DNA of 64,000 nt, taken from contig NZ_BSFK01000016.1 of assembly GCF_027922305.1 (NCBI RefSeq), positions 492,565 through 556,564 of the forward strand. The letters run 5' to 3'. A program made the position numbers and the translations under genes. Positions 38,853-48,511 of this stretch are shown one piece after another (within the stretch, counting starts at the first letter, position 1; each line of letters starts with the position of its first letter). This stretch comes from Methylopila jiangsuensis. GTDB lineage: Bacteria; Pseudomonadota; Alphaproteobacteria; Rhizobiales; Methylopilaceae. Under the pieces are notes generated by a model. It had not been told where the DNA came from. It ran no database searches and worked only from the letters and a program-made list of their open reading frames with translations.

Positions 38853-38920
38853 GGCGTTGAATCGAAAGCGGTTTGATGATCGTTCGACCGGTTTTCCGTG
38901 GTTCGGGCGGCGCGAACGCG

Positions 38921-38952
38921 AAACGGCCGCCGGGTCGCCCCGACGGCCGTTT
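38921..38952 (-). terminator. Terminator of the ileS-lspA operon
   Basis: AAACGGCCG (38921-38929) pairs with CGGCCGTTT (38944-38952), and an inner CGGG/CCCG extends the stem to about 14 bp with a tetraloop. It lies 35 nt after the secreted-protein stop. Confidence 0.7.
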
Positions 38953-38986
38953 GGAACCTCGATGCCACAGCGTTCCGGCGTGGCGC

Positions 38987-39640
38987 TCAGTTGCTGGAGA
39001 AGGGGTTGATCTTCTTGTACCAGGGCCGCCCCTCCGCGGCCGCCTGCTCGCCCGGATAGGCGGCGCCGGGAGCCGGGGTCTGGTAGCCGGGGGGCGGATC
39101 GGTCAGGCGCTTGCGCTGGCTTTCCACCCCAGGCGTCGCGGCCGGATGCGCCTTCTGCGCCCGCAGTTCGCTCGGCGACATGCGGGTGACGGCGTTGTCG
39201 CCCTGGGTCGGCGGGGTGTAGCCGGCGACGCCGCCTTCGCCGGGCGCCAGCCGGCGGCCGCCGAGCTCGCTCGGCAGCAGCCGGGAGTCCCGGTCGCTCA
39301 TCTTGTAGCTGTTCTGCTCGGTGCGCGGCAGATTGGCGAGTTCCCGATCCCGGGCGCGGCGCGCCTCGTCCGGATCGGACGGCCACTGCCCGGTCGCCTG
39401 GCCGACCGCGCCCTTGGGCTGCGGGGGCGGGAGCTGGGAGGTGGAGGACGGCGGCACCAGCGCCGGCCGCTCCTTGTACTCGATGTCCGGCTTCTCCTTG
39501 TCGCCCATGCCGAAGGCGTCGAAAAGCTCGGTGATCGGATTGGAGCCCATGTCGTCGGCGGCGAGCGCCGGCCGGGCGAGGCCGCCGGAGGCCGCGATCA
39601 GCGCGGCGAGGGCGAGGCGAGAGGTGAGGTGACGCATCAT
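38987..39640 (-). CDS. Secreted Pro-rich hypothetical protein downstream of lspA
   Basis: A 217-residue protein with signal peptide (LALAALIAASGGLARPALA-AD) and a low-complexity, Pro/Arg/Asp-rich mature part. Motifs: MGSNPITELFDAFGMGD near the mature N-terminus and RPWYKKINPFSSN at the end. Proteins with this layout occur after lspA in several Rhizobiales, without a known function. No lipobox is present, so it is not itself an obvious lipoprotein substrate of the neighbouring LspA. Alternative start ATG 39637. Confidence 0.78.
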   Translation of the reverse strand: MMRHLTSRLALAALIAASGGLARPALAADDMGSNPITELFDAFGMGDKEKPDIEYKERPALVPPSSTSQLPPPQPKGAVGQATGQWPSDPDEARRARDRELANLPRTEQNSYKMSDRDSRLLPSELGGRRLAPGEGGVAGYTPPTQGDNAVTRMSPSELRAQKAHPAATPGVESQRKRLTDPPPGYQTPAPGAAYPGEQAAAEGRPWYKKINPFSSN

Positions 39641-39693
39641 CGACTGGTCCTTCAGGCGCGGCGCCGTCGCGCATGGGGCGCGCCGGTCTCGCG

Positions 39694-40191
39694 TTACGAG
39701 GATACCCCCGTCGCGCTCTTCGAGCTGCGGAGCGAACCATACAGAAGCAGGACCACGCCCGCAACGATGGCCGCGTCGGCCAGATTGAACACGTACCAGG
39801 TGACCTCGCCCCAGTGCAGCAGGGCGTAGTCCACCACCGCGCCGTAAGCGATGCGGTCGACGCCGTTGCCGACCGCGCCGCCGAGGATCAGCGCCAGCCC
39901 CATGGCGGAGGGGCGGTCCTTCTCCCGCGCCAGCCAGAACGTGATCGCGATCGACGCGACCACATGCAGCGCCACCAGCGCCCAGCGGCCGAATTCGCTG
40001 TCCTGCTGCAGCAGGCCGTAGGAGACGCCGGTGTTCCAGACCAGCACCAGATCGAACAGCGGGGCCACCGCCACGCGCCCCTTGTCCGCCAGATCGAACA
40101 CGAACAGCGCCCAGAGCTTGAGCGCCTGATCGAGCGCGAACACGGCGAAGGCGAGGCCGAAGGCGCGGCGGGTAAGGGGCGCGAGGCTCAT
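39694..40191 (-). CDS. lspA: Lipoprotein signal peptidase (signal peptidase II)
   Basis: A 165-residue inner-membrane aspartyl protease that cleaves prolipoproteins. About four transmembrane helices. The catalytic Asp pair lies in GGAVGNGVDRIAYGAVVDY and VFNLADAAIVAG; FNLAD is the family signature. It starts four bases after the ileS stop, a classical ileS-lspA pairing. Confidence 0.95.
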   Translation of the reverse strand: MSLAPLTRRAFGLAFAVFALDQALKLWALFVFDLADKGRVAVAPLFDLVLVWNTGVSYGLLQQDSEFGRWALVALHVVASIAITFWLAREKDRPSAMGLALILGGAVGNGVDRIAYGAVVDYALLHWGEVTWYVFNLADAAIVAGVVLLLYGSLRSSKSATGVSS

Positions 40192-40195
40192 GCGA

Positions 40196-43117
40196 TCACG
40201 CCGCGCGGCCGTGGGCGGCGTCCCATTCCCGCAGCGCCCGCGCGTCGCGGGGGGTGACGTCCGGATAGGCCGGGTCCGAGCCGACCTCGGGCGAGATCTT
40301 CCACGAGCGGGCGCATTTGCGGCCCGCCGCCTTCGCCGGAACCACCGCGACCCCGGCCACGTCGGGGAGGCGGAAGGCGTCCGCCGGGGCTTCGTCGGAG
40401 GTGAGCGTCACCGCAGAGGTGATCGCCACCTCCGCGAGGTCGACGCCCTTCAGCGCCGCCGCGAGCTCGGGATCGGTCACATGGACCACCGGAGCCGCCT
40501 CCAGCGACGAGCCGATGCGCTTGGCCGCCCGCTCGATCTCCAGCGCGCCGGTGACCGCCCGGCGCACCTTGCGCACCCCGTCCCATTTGGCCGCCAGCGC
40601 CGGGTCTACGAAGCTCGCGTCCGCGAGGGCGTAGAGCTCCAGATGCACCGAGCCGTCCTCGGACGGATGGCGCGACAGCCACGCCTCTTCCGCGGTGAAG
40701 GGCAGCAGCGGGGCGAGCCGGGTGACGAGGGTCGCGAACAGGCGGTCGATCACCGTCAGGCAGGCCCGGCGGGTGACGGAGGACGCCGGATCGCAATAGA
40801 GCGCGTCCTTGCGCACGTCGAAATAGAACGCCGACAGGTCGTTGGTCAGGAAGGTGAACAGCGCCGCGAAGCCGCGCTTGAAGTCGAAGGCATCGTAGGC
40901 CGCCGTCACCTCGGCGTCCACCTCCGCCAGCCGGTGCAGCATGTAGCGCTCCAGCTCCGGCAGCTCCGCGCGCTGAACCGCCGCGCCGTCGAAATGGGCG
41001 AGCGCGCCCAGCATCCAGCGCAGGGTGTTGCGCAGCTTGCGGTAGGCGTCGGTGGCGGTCTTCAGGATCTCCGGCCCGATGCGCAGGTCGTCGGCGTAGT
41101 CGGAGGTGACCACCCAGAGCCGCAGGATGTCGGCGCCCGACTGCTCGATCACCTTCTGGGGCGCGACGATGTTGCCGAGCGACTTGGACATCTTGCGGCC
41201 CTGCTCGTCCAGCACGAAGCCGTGGGTCAGCAGCGCGTCGTAGGGCGCGCGGCCACGGGTTCCGCAGCTCTCCAGCAGCGAGGAGTGGAACCAGCCGCGA
41301 TGCTGGTCCGAGCCTTCCAGATACAGCACCGTGTCCTCGCCGCCGTCCACGGCGCGCTTGGGGCTCAGGTCGGAGCGCTGGTCGAGCACGTAGGCGTGGG
41401 TCGAGCCGCTGTCGAACCAGACGTCGAGGATGTCGCGGACCTTGTCGTAGTCGCTCAGCGCATGGTCGTTGCCGAGGAAGCGCGAGCCGTCGTCCGCGAA
41501 CCAGGCGTCGGCGCCCTCGGCCTCGAAGGCGTCGGCGATGCGCCGGTCCACCGCCGGGTCGTTCAGGACCTCGCCGGTCTCCTTGTGCGTGAACACGGTG
41601 ATCGGCACGCCCCAGGCGCGCTGGCGCGACACCACCCAGTCCGGCCTGGCCTCGATCATGCCCCTGAGCCGGTTCTTGCCCTGGGGCGGGTAGAAGGCGG
41701 TGGCCTCGATGGCCGCGAGCGCCCGGGAACGCAGCGTGTCGGCCGGGCCGTCGATGTCGCGGTCCATATGGATGAACCACTGCGGCGTGTTGCGGAAGAT
41801 GACCGGCTTCTTGGAGCGCCAGGAGTGCGGATACTGGTGCCGCAGCTTGCCGCGCGCCACCAGCCGGCCGGCCGCCACCAGCGCCTCGATGACGGCGGCG
41901 TTGGCGTCGCCCTTCTCGCCCTTGTCGGTGATGACCGAGCGGCCGGTGAAGCCCGGCGCGTCCTTGGTCAGGAAGCCGTCGGCGTCCACCGTGTAGGGGA
42001 TCTTCGAGCTGATCCCGCGCGTCTCCAGATCAAAGCGGTGGTCCATCCACAGCTCGAAGTCCTCCCGGCCGTGGCCGGGGGCGGTGTGGACGAAGCCCGT
42101 GCCGGCGTCGTCGGTGACATGGTCGCCGGCGAGCAGCGGCACGGCGAAGTCGTAGCCGAGATGGGCCAGCGGGTGAGCGGCGACCAGCCCTTCCAGATCG
42201 GCCGCGGGCACGTCCCGGACCTTGGCGAAGCCGGTCACCTTGGCGGCCTTGAACACGCCTTCGGCCAGCGCGTCCGCCAGCAGGTAGCGCGCGCCGACCT
42301 TGGCCCAGTTGTCCTCCGGCGCCTCCGTCACCTCATAGAGGCCGTAAGCGATGCGGTCGGAATAGGCGACGGCGCGGTTGCCCGGCAGGGTCCAGGGCGT
42401 GGTGGTCCAGATGACGACGGAGGCGCCGTCCAGCGCCTCCAGCGGAAACGCCACGAACACGGTGTCGCTCAGGAACTCGGCGTATTCGATCTCGGCTTCG
42501 GCGAGCGCGGTCTTCTCCACCACCGACCACATCACCGGCTTGGAGCCGCGATAGAGCTGGCCGGTGCGGGCGAAGGTCATGATCTCGCGGGCGATCTGCG
42601 CCTCGGAGGCGAACTTCATGGTGGTGTAGGGATCGTCCCAGTCGCCGGTGACGCCGAGGCGCTGGAACTGGGCCGACTGCACGCCGATCCAGTGCTCGGC
42701 GTAGGCGCGGCACTCCTGCCGGAACTCGTTGACCGGAACCTCGTCCTTGTTGAGGCCCCTTGCGCGGTAGCCCTCCTCCACCTTCCACTCGATCGGCAGG
42801 CCGTGGCAGTCCCAGCCGGGCACGTAGTTGGAGTCGAAGCCGTCCATCTGCTTGGTGCGGACGACCACGTCCTTGAGGATCTTGTTCAGCGCGTGGCCGA
42901 TGTGCAGGTCGCCGTTGGCGTAGGGCGGGCCGTCGTGCAGCACGTATTTGCGCCGGCCGGCGCTCTGGGCGCGCAGGCGGCCGTAGAGGTCGATCCCGCG
43001 CCAGCGGGCCAGGAACTCGGGCTCGCGCTGGGGCAGGCCGGCGCGCATGGGAAAATCCGTCTGCGGCAGGAACAGGGTTTCGGAATAATCGCGGGGCGAC
43101 GAAGCGTCGGAGGACAT
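40196..43117 (-). CDS. ileS: Isoleucyl-tRNA synthetase
   Basis: A 973-residue class-I synthetase. The HIGH motif is in [15 protein letters not shown] and KMSKS in [10 protein letters not shown]. The editing domain ([17 protein letters not shown]) is complete. The C-terminal zinc site is reduced to [15 protein letters not shown], with a single Cys instead of a CxxC pair. First gene of the ileS-lspA-secreted protein operon. Confidence 0.97.
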   Translation of the reverse strand: MSSDASSPRDYSETLFLPQTDFPMRAGLPQREPEFLARWRGIDLYGRLRAQSAGRRKYVLHDGPPYANGDLHIGHALNKILKDVVVRTKQMDGFDSNYVPGWDCHGLPIEWKVEEGYRARGLNKDEVPVNEFRQECRAYAEHWIGVQSAQFQRLGVTGDWDDPYTTMKFASEAQIAREIMTFARTGQLYRGSKPVMWSVVEKTALAEAEIEYAEFLSDTVFVAFPLEALDGASVVIWTTTPWTLPGNRAVAYSDRIAYGLYEVTEAPEDNWAKVGARYLLADALAEGVFKAAKVTGFAKVRDVPAADLEGLVAAHPLAHLGYDFAVPLLAGDHVTDDAGTGFVHTAPGHGREDFELWMDHRFDLETRGISSKIPYTVDADGFLTKDAPGFTGRSVITDKGEKGDANAAVIEALVAAGRLVARGKLRHQYPHSWRSKKPVIFRNTPQWFIHMDRDIDGPADTLRSRALAAIEATAFYPPQGKNRLRGMIEARPDWVVSRQRAWGVPITVFTHKETGEVLNDPAVDRRIADAFEAEGADAWFADDGSRFLGNDHALSDYDKVRDILDVWFDSGSTHAYVLDQRSDLSPKRAVDGGEDTVLYLEGSDQHRGWFHSSLLESCGTRGRAPYDALLTHGFVLDEQGRKMSKSLGNIVAPQKVIEQSGADILRLWVVTSDYADDLRIGPEILKTATDAYRKLRNTLRWMLGALAHFDGAAVQRAELPELERYMLHRLAEVDAEVTAAYDAFDFKRGFAALFTFLTNDLSAFYFDVRKDALYCDPASSVTRRACLTVIDRLFATLVTRLAPLLPFTAEEAWLSRHPSEDGSVHLELYALADASFVDPALAAKWDGVRKVRRAVTGALEIERAAKRIGSSLEAAPVVHVTDPELAAALKGVDLAEVAITSAVTLTSDEAPADAFRLPDVAGVAVVPAKAAGRKCARSWKISPEVGSDPAYPDVTPRDARALREWDAAHGRAA

Positions 43118-43612
43118 GGGAAGCGGCGTCCGGTGTCTCGAGGACTAAGGGTCAGGCGTGCGCGGGTCTCCCGGCCGTCGCGTGAGGCGTCACGCGAAAG
43201 CCGGGCCGGTAATTCGCAGCGCTGTGAGCGGACGGACGGTCATGCGAACCCGAGGCCGGAACCAAACAATCCGGCCTTTTAGCAGGCGGAAACCGTCTGG
43301 CAAACGCAGGGGCTGGAGCGCGGCGCCTCGGGCGCTCGCGCGCGGCGCGGCGGGGAGCGGTCGCCTCCGCTCCTTTCGCCGTCTCGCGCCGTCCTCGAGG
43401 TCCTGTCTCGGCGTCCCGCGGAAAGCGTCGCGCAGGCGTTCGAGATTCGGCGCTGACCTGATCTTTTCCGCGTTCGCGCCCTCGACGTGCGATGACGTGG
43501 CTTTGGGGCGACGGCTTGCCGAATGCAAAGAGCGGCGTCATGGACGACGACTGTTTTATGCTGATATGAGACGATTTTGAATTGAAATTATAATAAAAGA
43601 CGGTCGTCTTTC
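43118..43612. other. Intergenic region between divergent ileS and glycosyltransferase
   Basis: 495 bases. Frames of about 110-140 codons cross it in both directions but are Arg/Ala/Pro-rich without recognisable motifs, so they are not called. The last 60 bases before the glycosyltransferase are AT-rich, with TATAAT at 43589-43594 only 18 nt ahead of the GTG start; no matching -35 was found. Confidence 0.6.
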
Positions 43613-44725
43613 GTGAAGCTTTTCATCTGCCCTGTCTCGAATGACAGTCTCTATGTCCAGCTCATCCATCGCGATCTGGGTGTGAATTACACGCGTCTGT
43701 TCCGGAAGGGCGGCGGTCTCGCCGAGGCGATCGCCTGTCTGGAAGCCTCGGAGCCGGTGATCGTCCATGTGCAGTGGGAAGAGTTCCATCTGAACTCCGC
43801 CAGAACCGAGCAGGGCGCGAAACGGATGGCGGAGCAGGTGATCGCTGAGTTGCGCAAGGTGAAGCAGCTGTCGGGCGCGATCGTCTGGACGGTCCACAAC
43901 CAGCTGCCGCACAAGGTCCCTTTCAACGACGCGTTTCTACGGATCCGGTCCGCTCTGGCGGAGGTGGCGAGCCGCATCGTCGTCCACAACGCCGCATCCA
44001 TCGACATGCTCACGGCGCAGACCGGCCTGTCGGGCGACGATCGCCGGCTGACGGTGATCCCCCACCCGTCCTATGCGGGCATGTACGAGCCGGAGGGCCG
44101 GGCCGCCGCGGAGCTTCGCGCGCAGACCGGCGCGGCGGAGCCGCCGTTCGTGCTGGGCTTCGGCGCGATGCGGCGGCAGAAGGGTTTCGACTTCATGCTG
44201 GACGCGCTCGACGCGCCGTTCGCAGCCCGGCATGGGCTCCGTCTGCGCCTGTCCGGCAAGGGCGAGGAGGGCGCGGCGCTGCAGCTGGCCCATGCGCATC
44301 GGACCGACATCGACTGGCGGCTCGATTACGTGCCGCAGGACGAGGTTCCGGCGCTGTTCCGCTCCGCCGCCTGCCTCGTTCTGCCCTATCGGCGGGTGGC
44401 CACGTCCGGCGTGGCCCTGCTGGGGCTGACGCTCGGCGGCGTGATCGTCGCGCCCCGGTTTCCCGCCTTCGTCGAGCTGCTGCCGCCCGGCCTGCGGCGC
44501 TTCCTCTACGAACCGGACGATCCGGCCTCCTTGAGGGACGTGGTGTCCGAGGTTGCGGCGCTGTCGCCGGAGGAGTCGCGCGCCGTCCGGCTCGAGGGCC
44601 TGGGCGTCGCGGAGGCGCTGCATCCGAGCCGGATCAGCAGGGCGCTGGGCGAGGCGTACCGTGCGGCGGCGCAGGAGATGCGTTTCGCCGCCGAGGATGC
44701 GCGACATGAGAGCCTGGACGCCTGA
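43613..44725 (+). CDS. Glycosyltransferase (GT-B fold, family 4-like)
   Basis: A 370-residue cytoplasmic protein starting at GTG 43613. The N-terminal half opens MKLFICPVSNDSLYVQLIHRDL and has VWTVHNQLPH and VHNAASIDML; the C-terminal half has LGFGAMRRQKGFDFMLDAL, DYVPQDEVPALFRSAACLVLPYR and the acceptor-side VATSGVALLGL. The order matches GT-B enzymes such as GumH-like mannosyltransferases. It stands alone between ileS and ribF; no other polysaccharide gene is nearby. Likely role: exopolysaccharide or surface glycan transfer; donor sugar unknown. Confidence 0.82.
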   Translation: MKLFICPVSNDSLYVQLIHRDLGVNYTRLFRKGGGLAEAIACLEASEPVIVHVQWEEFHLNSARTEQGAKRMAEQVIAELRKVKQLSGAIVWTVHNQLPHKVPFNDAFLRIRSALAEVASRIVVHNAASIDMLTAQTGLSGDDRRLTVIPHPSYAGMYEPEGRAAAELRAQTGAAEPPFVLGFGAMRRQKGFDFMLDALDAPFAARHGLRLRLSGKGEEGAALQLAHAHRTDIDWRLDYVPQDEVPALFRSAACLVLPYRRVATSGVALLGLTLGGVIVAPRFPAFVELLPPGLRRFLYEPDDPASLRDVVSEVAALSPEESRAVRLEGLGVAEALHPSRISRALGEAYRAAAQEMRFAAEDARHESLDA

Positions 44726-44845
44726 GGCGTGTTTTTCGGGCGGCGGGACCGTCTGTCTGACGGCCCCCGCCTTCATCCCGATCCATCCCCGGTCATGAGC
44801 GAGGGGAGACGAGCGTGACGATGACGGTGACGTTCGAGACGGCCG

Positions 44846-45820
44846 TCAGATGAGCGCGCTCGGGGCGCTGGCGTCCTCCGGCGCGGCGAGGATGCGCTTC
44901 GCGTCCTCCACGTCGCGGGCGATCTGCGCCAGCAGCGCGTCCACGCTCTCGAACTTCGCCTCCGCGCGCAGCCAGTCCACGAACTCGATCCGGAGCCGCC
45001 GGCCGTAGAGATCGCCCGAGAAGTCGAACAGGAAGGTCTCCAGCCGCGGCGCGCCGTCGTCGAACTGGGGCCGGCGGCCGAAGCTCGCCACGCCGTCGAC
45101 CACGCGGCCGTCCGCCAGCGCGCGCACGGCGTAGATGCCGTGGGCGAGCCGGGTCTCCGGCGGCAGGATCATGTTGGCGGTGGGAAAGCCCAGCTCCCGG
45201 CCGCGCTTGTCGCCATGGGCCACTTCGGCCTCCACGGTCCAGCGCCGGCCGAGCAGGCGGTTCGCGGGCGCGACCTCGCCCGACGCCAGATGGTCGCGGA
45301 TGGCGGAGGAGGACACCGGCGCGCCCTCGCCGAAGGGCGGGGCCACCTCCACGAACAGGCCGTTCTTCGGGCCGGCTTCGGCGAGAAAGGCCGGCGAGCC
45401 GCGCCGCCCCTGCCCGAAATGGAAGTCCCAGCCCACCACCACCGTGTGCGCCCCGAGCCGCCGCGCCAGGATGCCGGCCACGAAATCCTCCGCCTCGATC
45501 CGCGACAGCGCTCCGTCGAAGGTGAGCGAGACGGTGGCGTCGGCGCCGGCGCGGCCCAGCATGCGGGCCTTCTCGTCGCGCTCGGTCAGGCGGAACAGCG
45601 GCGTCTCCGGCTGGAAGAAGGTGCGCGGATGCGGCTCGAAGGTGAGCGCGATCACCGGCCGCCCCGCGGCGCGGGCGTTCGCGGCGGCGAGCGCGATCAC
45701 CGCCTGATGGCCGCGATGCACGCCGTCGAAATTGCCCACCGCCACATGGCCGCCGCGCAGGTCGGCCGGCAGCGCGTCGGGGTCGATCAGCAGGCGGGGA
45801 GGGCGCGGGGCGTGGGGCAT
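44846..45820 (-). CDS. ribF: Bifunctional riboflavin kinase/FAD synthetase
   Basis: A 324-residue enzyme making FMN and FAD. The N-terminal nucleotidyltransferase has VAVGNFDGVHRGHQAVI and VVGWDFHFGQGRRG; the C-terminal kinase has RELGFPTANM and FDFSGDLYGRRLRIEFVDWLR. ATG 45820 is chosen; an in-frame ATG at 45883 adds 21 unconserved residues. Confidence 0.95.
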   Translation of the reverse strand: MPHAPRPPRLLIDPDALPADLRGGHVAVGNFDGVHRGHQAVIALAAANARAAGRPVIALTFEPHPRTFFQPETPLFRLTERDEKARMLGRAGADATVSLTFDGALSRIEAEDFVAGILARRLGAHTVVVGWDFHFGQGRRGSPAFLAEAGPKNGLFVEVAPPFGEGAPVSSSAIRDHLASGEVAPANRLLGRRWTVEAEVAHGDKRGRELGFPTANMILPPETRLAHGIYAVRALADGRVVDGVASFGRRPQFDDGAPRLETFLFDFSGDLYGRRLRIEFVDWLRAEAKFESVDALLAQIARDVEDAKRILAAPEDASAPSALI

Positions 45821-45963
45821 CGCCTCGTTCTGCGGCTGTTCAGCGGGGAGGGCAGGGATGGCGCGGGGGGCGGGCCTCGTCAAGCGGCGGCGCGCCTTCG
45901 ATTTGCGGGCGCGCGCCCGCTCGCCTATATGCGGTCAGGATCGCGGGAGGCATCAGCGCCGTC

Positions 45964-46176
45964 ATGAACCGATACGAACGCCCCAGCGCCGGCGGCGAGG
46001 CCGAGGTGCGTTATCTCGACGCCGACATGCGCGTGGTGAAGCCCGGCGCCTATGTGCGCTGCGCCGTCACCGGCCAGCCCATCCCCCTCGACGAACTGCG
46101 CTACTGGAGCGTGGAGCGGCAGGAGGCCTACGCCGGCCCGGACGAGGCGCTGACCCGCGCGCTCGGCAAGGGCTGA
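45964..46176 (+). CDS. DUF2093 domain protein
   Basis: A 70-residue soluble protein: AEVRYLDADMRVVKPGAYVRCAV then TGQPIPLDELRYWSVERQEAY cover essentially the full DUF2093 family. It is conserved next to lpxK in Rhizobiales. Function unknown. It runs opposite to lpxK and their 3' ends are only 35 nt apart. Confidence 0.9.
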   Translation: MNRYERPSAGGEAEVRYLDADMRVVKPGAYVRCAVTGQPIPLDELRYWSVERQEAYAGPDEALTRALGKG

Positions 46177-46211
46177 CGCCACGCTGCTGAAGCGAACCGG
46201 CCAGCGGCCGT

Positions 46212-47210
46212 TCAGCCGCTCTTCAGGCCTTCCGTCATGACGGCGAGCAGTCCGGCGGCGTCCTCGGGCGCGAGCGTCACCGGCAGCGCCTCGGACGCGG
46301 CGAACAGCGCCGGCCGCTCGTGGCGCCACTTCACCATGTCTTTTTCCGTCGCCACGATCCGCGCCCCGAGGCGCGCGGCTTCGGCGACGATGGCGCGGGC
46401 CTGCTCCTCGCTCGGCAGGGCATGGTCGGCGAGCGGATGGAAGCCCGCGACCTCCGCGCCGAGGTCGATCAGGCTGTCCCGGAGCTTCTCCGGCCGGCCG
46501 AGCCCCGCGACCCCGATCGCCTTCGCGCCCTTCAGCCGGGCGGCGACGGCCGCGTCCGGCGCAAGGCGCGCCCGGAACACCGGCTTGCCCGCGGCCCGCG
46601 CCGCGTCCGCCACCCGTTCTCCGCGCGCGCCCGCGCCGATCACCAGCGCCGCGTCCACATAAGGCATCTGTTCGGCGAGCGGCGCCCGCAGCGGCCCGGC
46701 GGGCACGCAGCGGCCGTTGCCGGCGCCGCTCGCGCCGTCCACCACCGCGAGCGTGGCGGTCTTTGCGAGCGCCGGGTTCTGGAGCCCGTCGTCCAGCACG
46801 ATCACGTCGGCGCCCGAGGCGACGGCGAGCCTCGCGCCGGCCACGCGGTCGCGGGCCACGATCGTGGGGGCGGCGCGGGCCAGCAGCAGCGGCTCGTCCC
46901 CCACCTCCGCCGCGCGGTGGCGGTCGGGATCGACCAGCGTCGGCGTCTCCACCGCGCCGCCATAGCCGCGGGAGACGAGATAAGGGGCGTGGCCCTGGGC
47001 GGCGAGCGCCCCGGCCAGCCAGACGGCGGTGGGGGTCTTGCCCGCGCCGCCTGCGGTGAAATTGCCGACGCAGAGCACGGGAACGGCGAGGCGCTCGCCC
47101 TCCCGGCCCATGCGGGCGGCGGTGATGGCGCCGACCCGCGCCCCGACCGGGCCGAGCAGCCAGCCCGGCAGGCTGCGGTCGCGGGTCCAGAAGGCCGGGG
47201 TCCGCTTCAC
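46212..47210 (-). CDS. lpxK: Tetraacyldisaccharide 4'-kinase
   Basis: A 332-residue inner-membrane-associated kinase that adds the 4'-phosphate of lipid A. The Walker A loop lies in VGNFTAGGAGKTPTAVWLA, with VSRGYGG and VIVLDDGLQNPAL following as in E. coli LpxK. It starts at GTG 47210, overlapping the waaA stop by 4 nt (GTGA). Confidence 0.94.
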   Translation of the reverse strand: MKRTPAFWTRDRSLPGWLLGPVGARVGAITAARMGREGERLAVPVLCVGNFTAGGAGKTPTAVWLAGALAAQGHAPYLVSRGYGGAVETPTLVDPDRHRAAEVGDEPLLLARAAPTIVARDRVAGARLAVASGADVIVLDDGLQNPALAKTATLAVVDGASGAGNGRCVPAGPLRAPLAEQMPYVDAALVIGAGARGERVADAARAAGKPVFRARLAPDAAVAARLKGAKAIGVAGLGRPEKLRDSLIDLGAEVAGFHPLADHALPSEEQARAIVAEAARLGARIVATEKDMVKWRHERPALFAASEALPVTLAPEDAAGLLAVMTEGLKSG

Positions 47211-48511
47211 GCCACGCCGAGGCGCATCTGAACCAGATAGGGCTCGATCGCCGCCATGGTGCGGTCGGCGGCGCCGCCGAGCCTCGCGCAGGTTTCCGTC
47301 GCCGCCTTCGCCATGGCCGCGCGCGCCTTGCCGTCGAGCAGGATGCGGGCGGCGGTCGCGCCCAGCGCGTCGGCGTCGCGCACCGTGGCCGCGCCCTCCG
47401 CCCGGTCGAGCGCGGCGTAGATGTCGGCGAAGTTGTGCACATGCGGCCCGTGCAGGATCGGCGCGCCGAGCCGCGCCGGCTCGATGGGGTTCTGGCCGCC
47501 GTGACGGGCGAGCGAGCCGCCGATGAAGGCCACGTCCGCCAGCCGGTAGAACAGGCCCAGCTCGCCGATGGTGTCGGCCACATAGAATTCCGTGTCGCGG
47601 GCGAGTTCCGCGCCCTCGGAGCGCCGGGCGGCCGACAGGCCGTGCAGCGCGGCCGCGTCCATGGCGGCGGCGCCGGCCTCGGGATGGCGCGGCGCGAGGA
47701 TGGTGAGCAGGTTCGGCGCATGGGCGCGGGCCACCGCATGGGCGCGGGCGACGCCGGCCTCCTCGCCGGGGTGCGTGCTCGCCGCCACCAGCACGGGGCG
47801 GCCCTTCACCGTGAGCGTCATGCGCGCGAGCGCCGCCGGATCGGCGGGCGGCGGCTCGGCGTCGAACTTCAGGTTGCCGACGCACTCCACCCGCGCGGCG
47901 CCCAGATCGGCGAAGCGGGCGGCGTCCCTGTCCGACTGGGCGAGGCAGAGGTCGAAATGGTCGAGCAGCGCGCCGATGGTGCGCCGCGCCCGCCGCCAGC
48001 GCGCGAAGGAGCGCTCCGACATGCGGCCGTTGACCAGCACCACCGGCGCGCCGAGGGAACGGGCGCCGCGCAGCAGGTTCGGCCAGATCTCGCTTTCCGC
48101 GAACAGCGCCAGATCGGGGCGCCAGTGCGCCAGGAAGCGGTCCACATAGGCCGGCACGTCGAGCGGCAGGAACTGGTGGATGGCGCCTTCGGGCAGGCGT
48201 CTCGCCGCGACCGCCGCCGAGGTGACGGTGCCGGTGGTGCACAGCGCCCAGTAGCCTCGGGCGGTGAGGCGCTGGATCAGCGGCAGAAGGGCGTTGAACT
48301 CGCCGACGCTCGCCCCGTGCAGCCACACCAGCGGGCCGTCCGGGCGCTCGGCGCTGGCGAGGCCGCGCCGTTCGGCGAGACGCTCGCGGTTCTCCTTGCC
48401 GCGGCTGGCGCGCTGGCGCAGCAGGGCGCGCGCGAAAGGGCTGAGCGCGACGAGGCCCTGGCGATAGAGCGCGAGGGGCGCGGTCACCCGTGGCGGGCGG
48501 CGGTCAGGCAT
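47207..48511 (-). CDS. waaA: KDO transferase
   Basis: A 434-residue glycosyltransferase that attaches Kdo to lipid IVA at the inner membrane. Typical blocks: WLHGASVGEFNALLPLI, LALFAESEIWPNLL, GRMSERSFARWRR, ASTHPGEEAG and GGSLARHGGQNPIEPARLG. The start is ATG 48511; it overlaps the upstream acyltransferase gene by 8 nt. Part of a tightly packed lipid A cluster. Confidence 0.95.
   Translation of the reverse strand: MPDRRPPRVTAPLALYRQGLVALSPFARALLRQRASRGKENRERLAERRGLASAERPDGPLVWLHGASVGEFNALLPLIQRLTARGYWALCTTGTVTSAAVAARRLPEGAIHQFLPLDVPAYVDRFLAHWRPDLALFAESEIWPNLLRGARSLGAPVVLVNGRMSERSFARWRRARRTIGALLDHFDLCLAQSDRDAARFADLGAARVECVGNLKFDAEPPPADPAALARMTLTVKGRPVLVAASTHPGEEAGVARAHAVARAHAPNLLTILAPRHPEAGAAAMDAAALHGLSAARRSEGAELARDTEFYVADTIGELGLFYRLADVAFIGGSLARHGGQNPIEPARLGAPILHGPHVHNFADIYAALDRAEGAATVRDADALGATAARILLDGKARAAMAKAATETCARLGGAADRTMAAIEPYLVQMRLGVA

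Noticed and set aside
43152-43580. Overlapping frames in the ileS-glycosyltransferase gap
   Set aside because: Arg/Ala/Pro-rich in both directions with no recognisable protein features; most likely non-coding.
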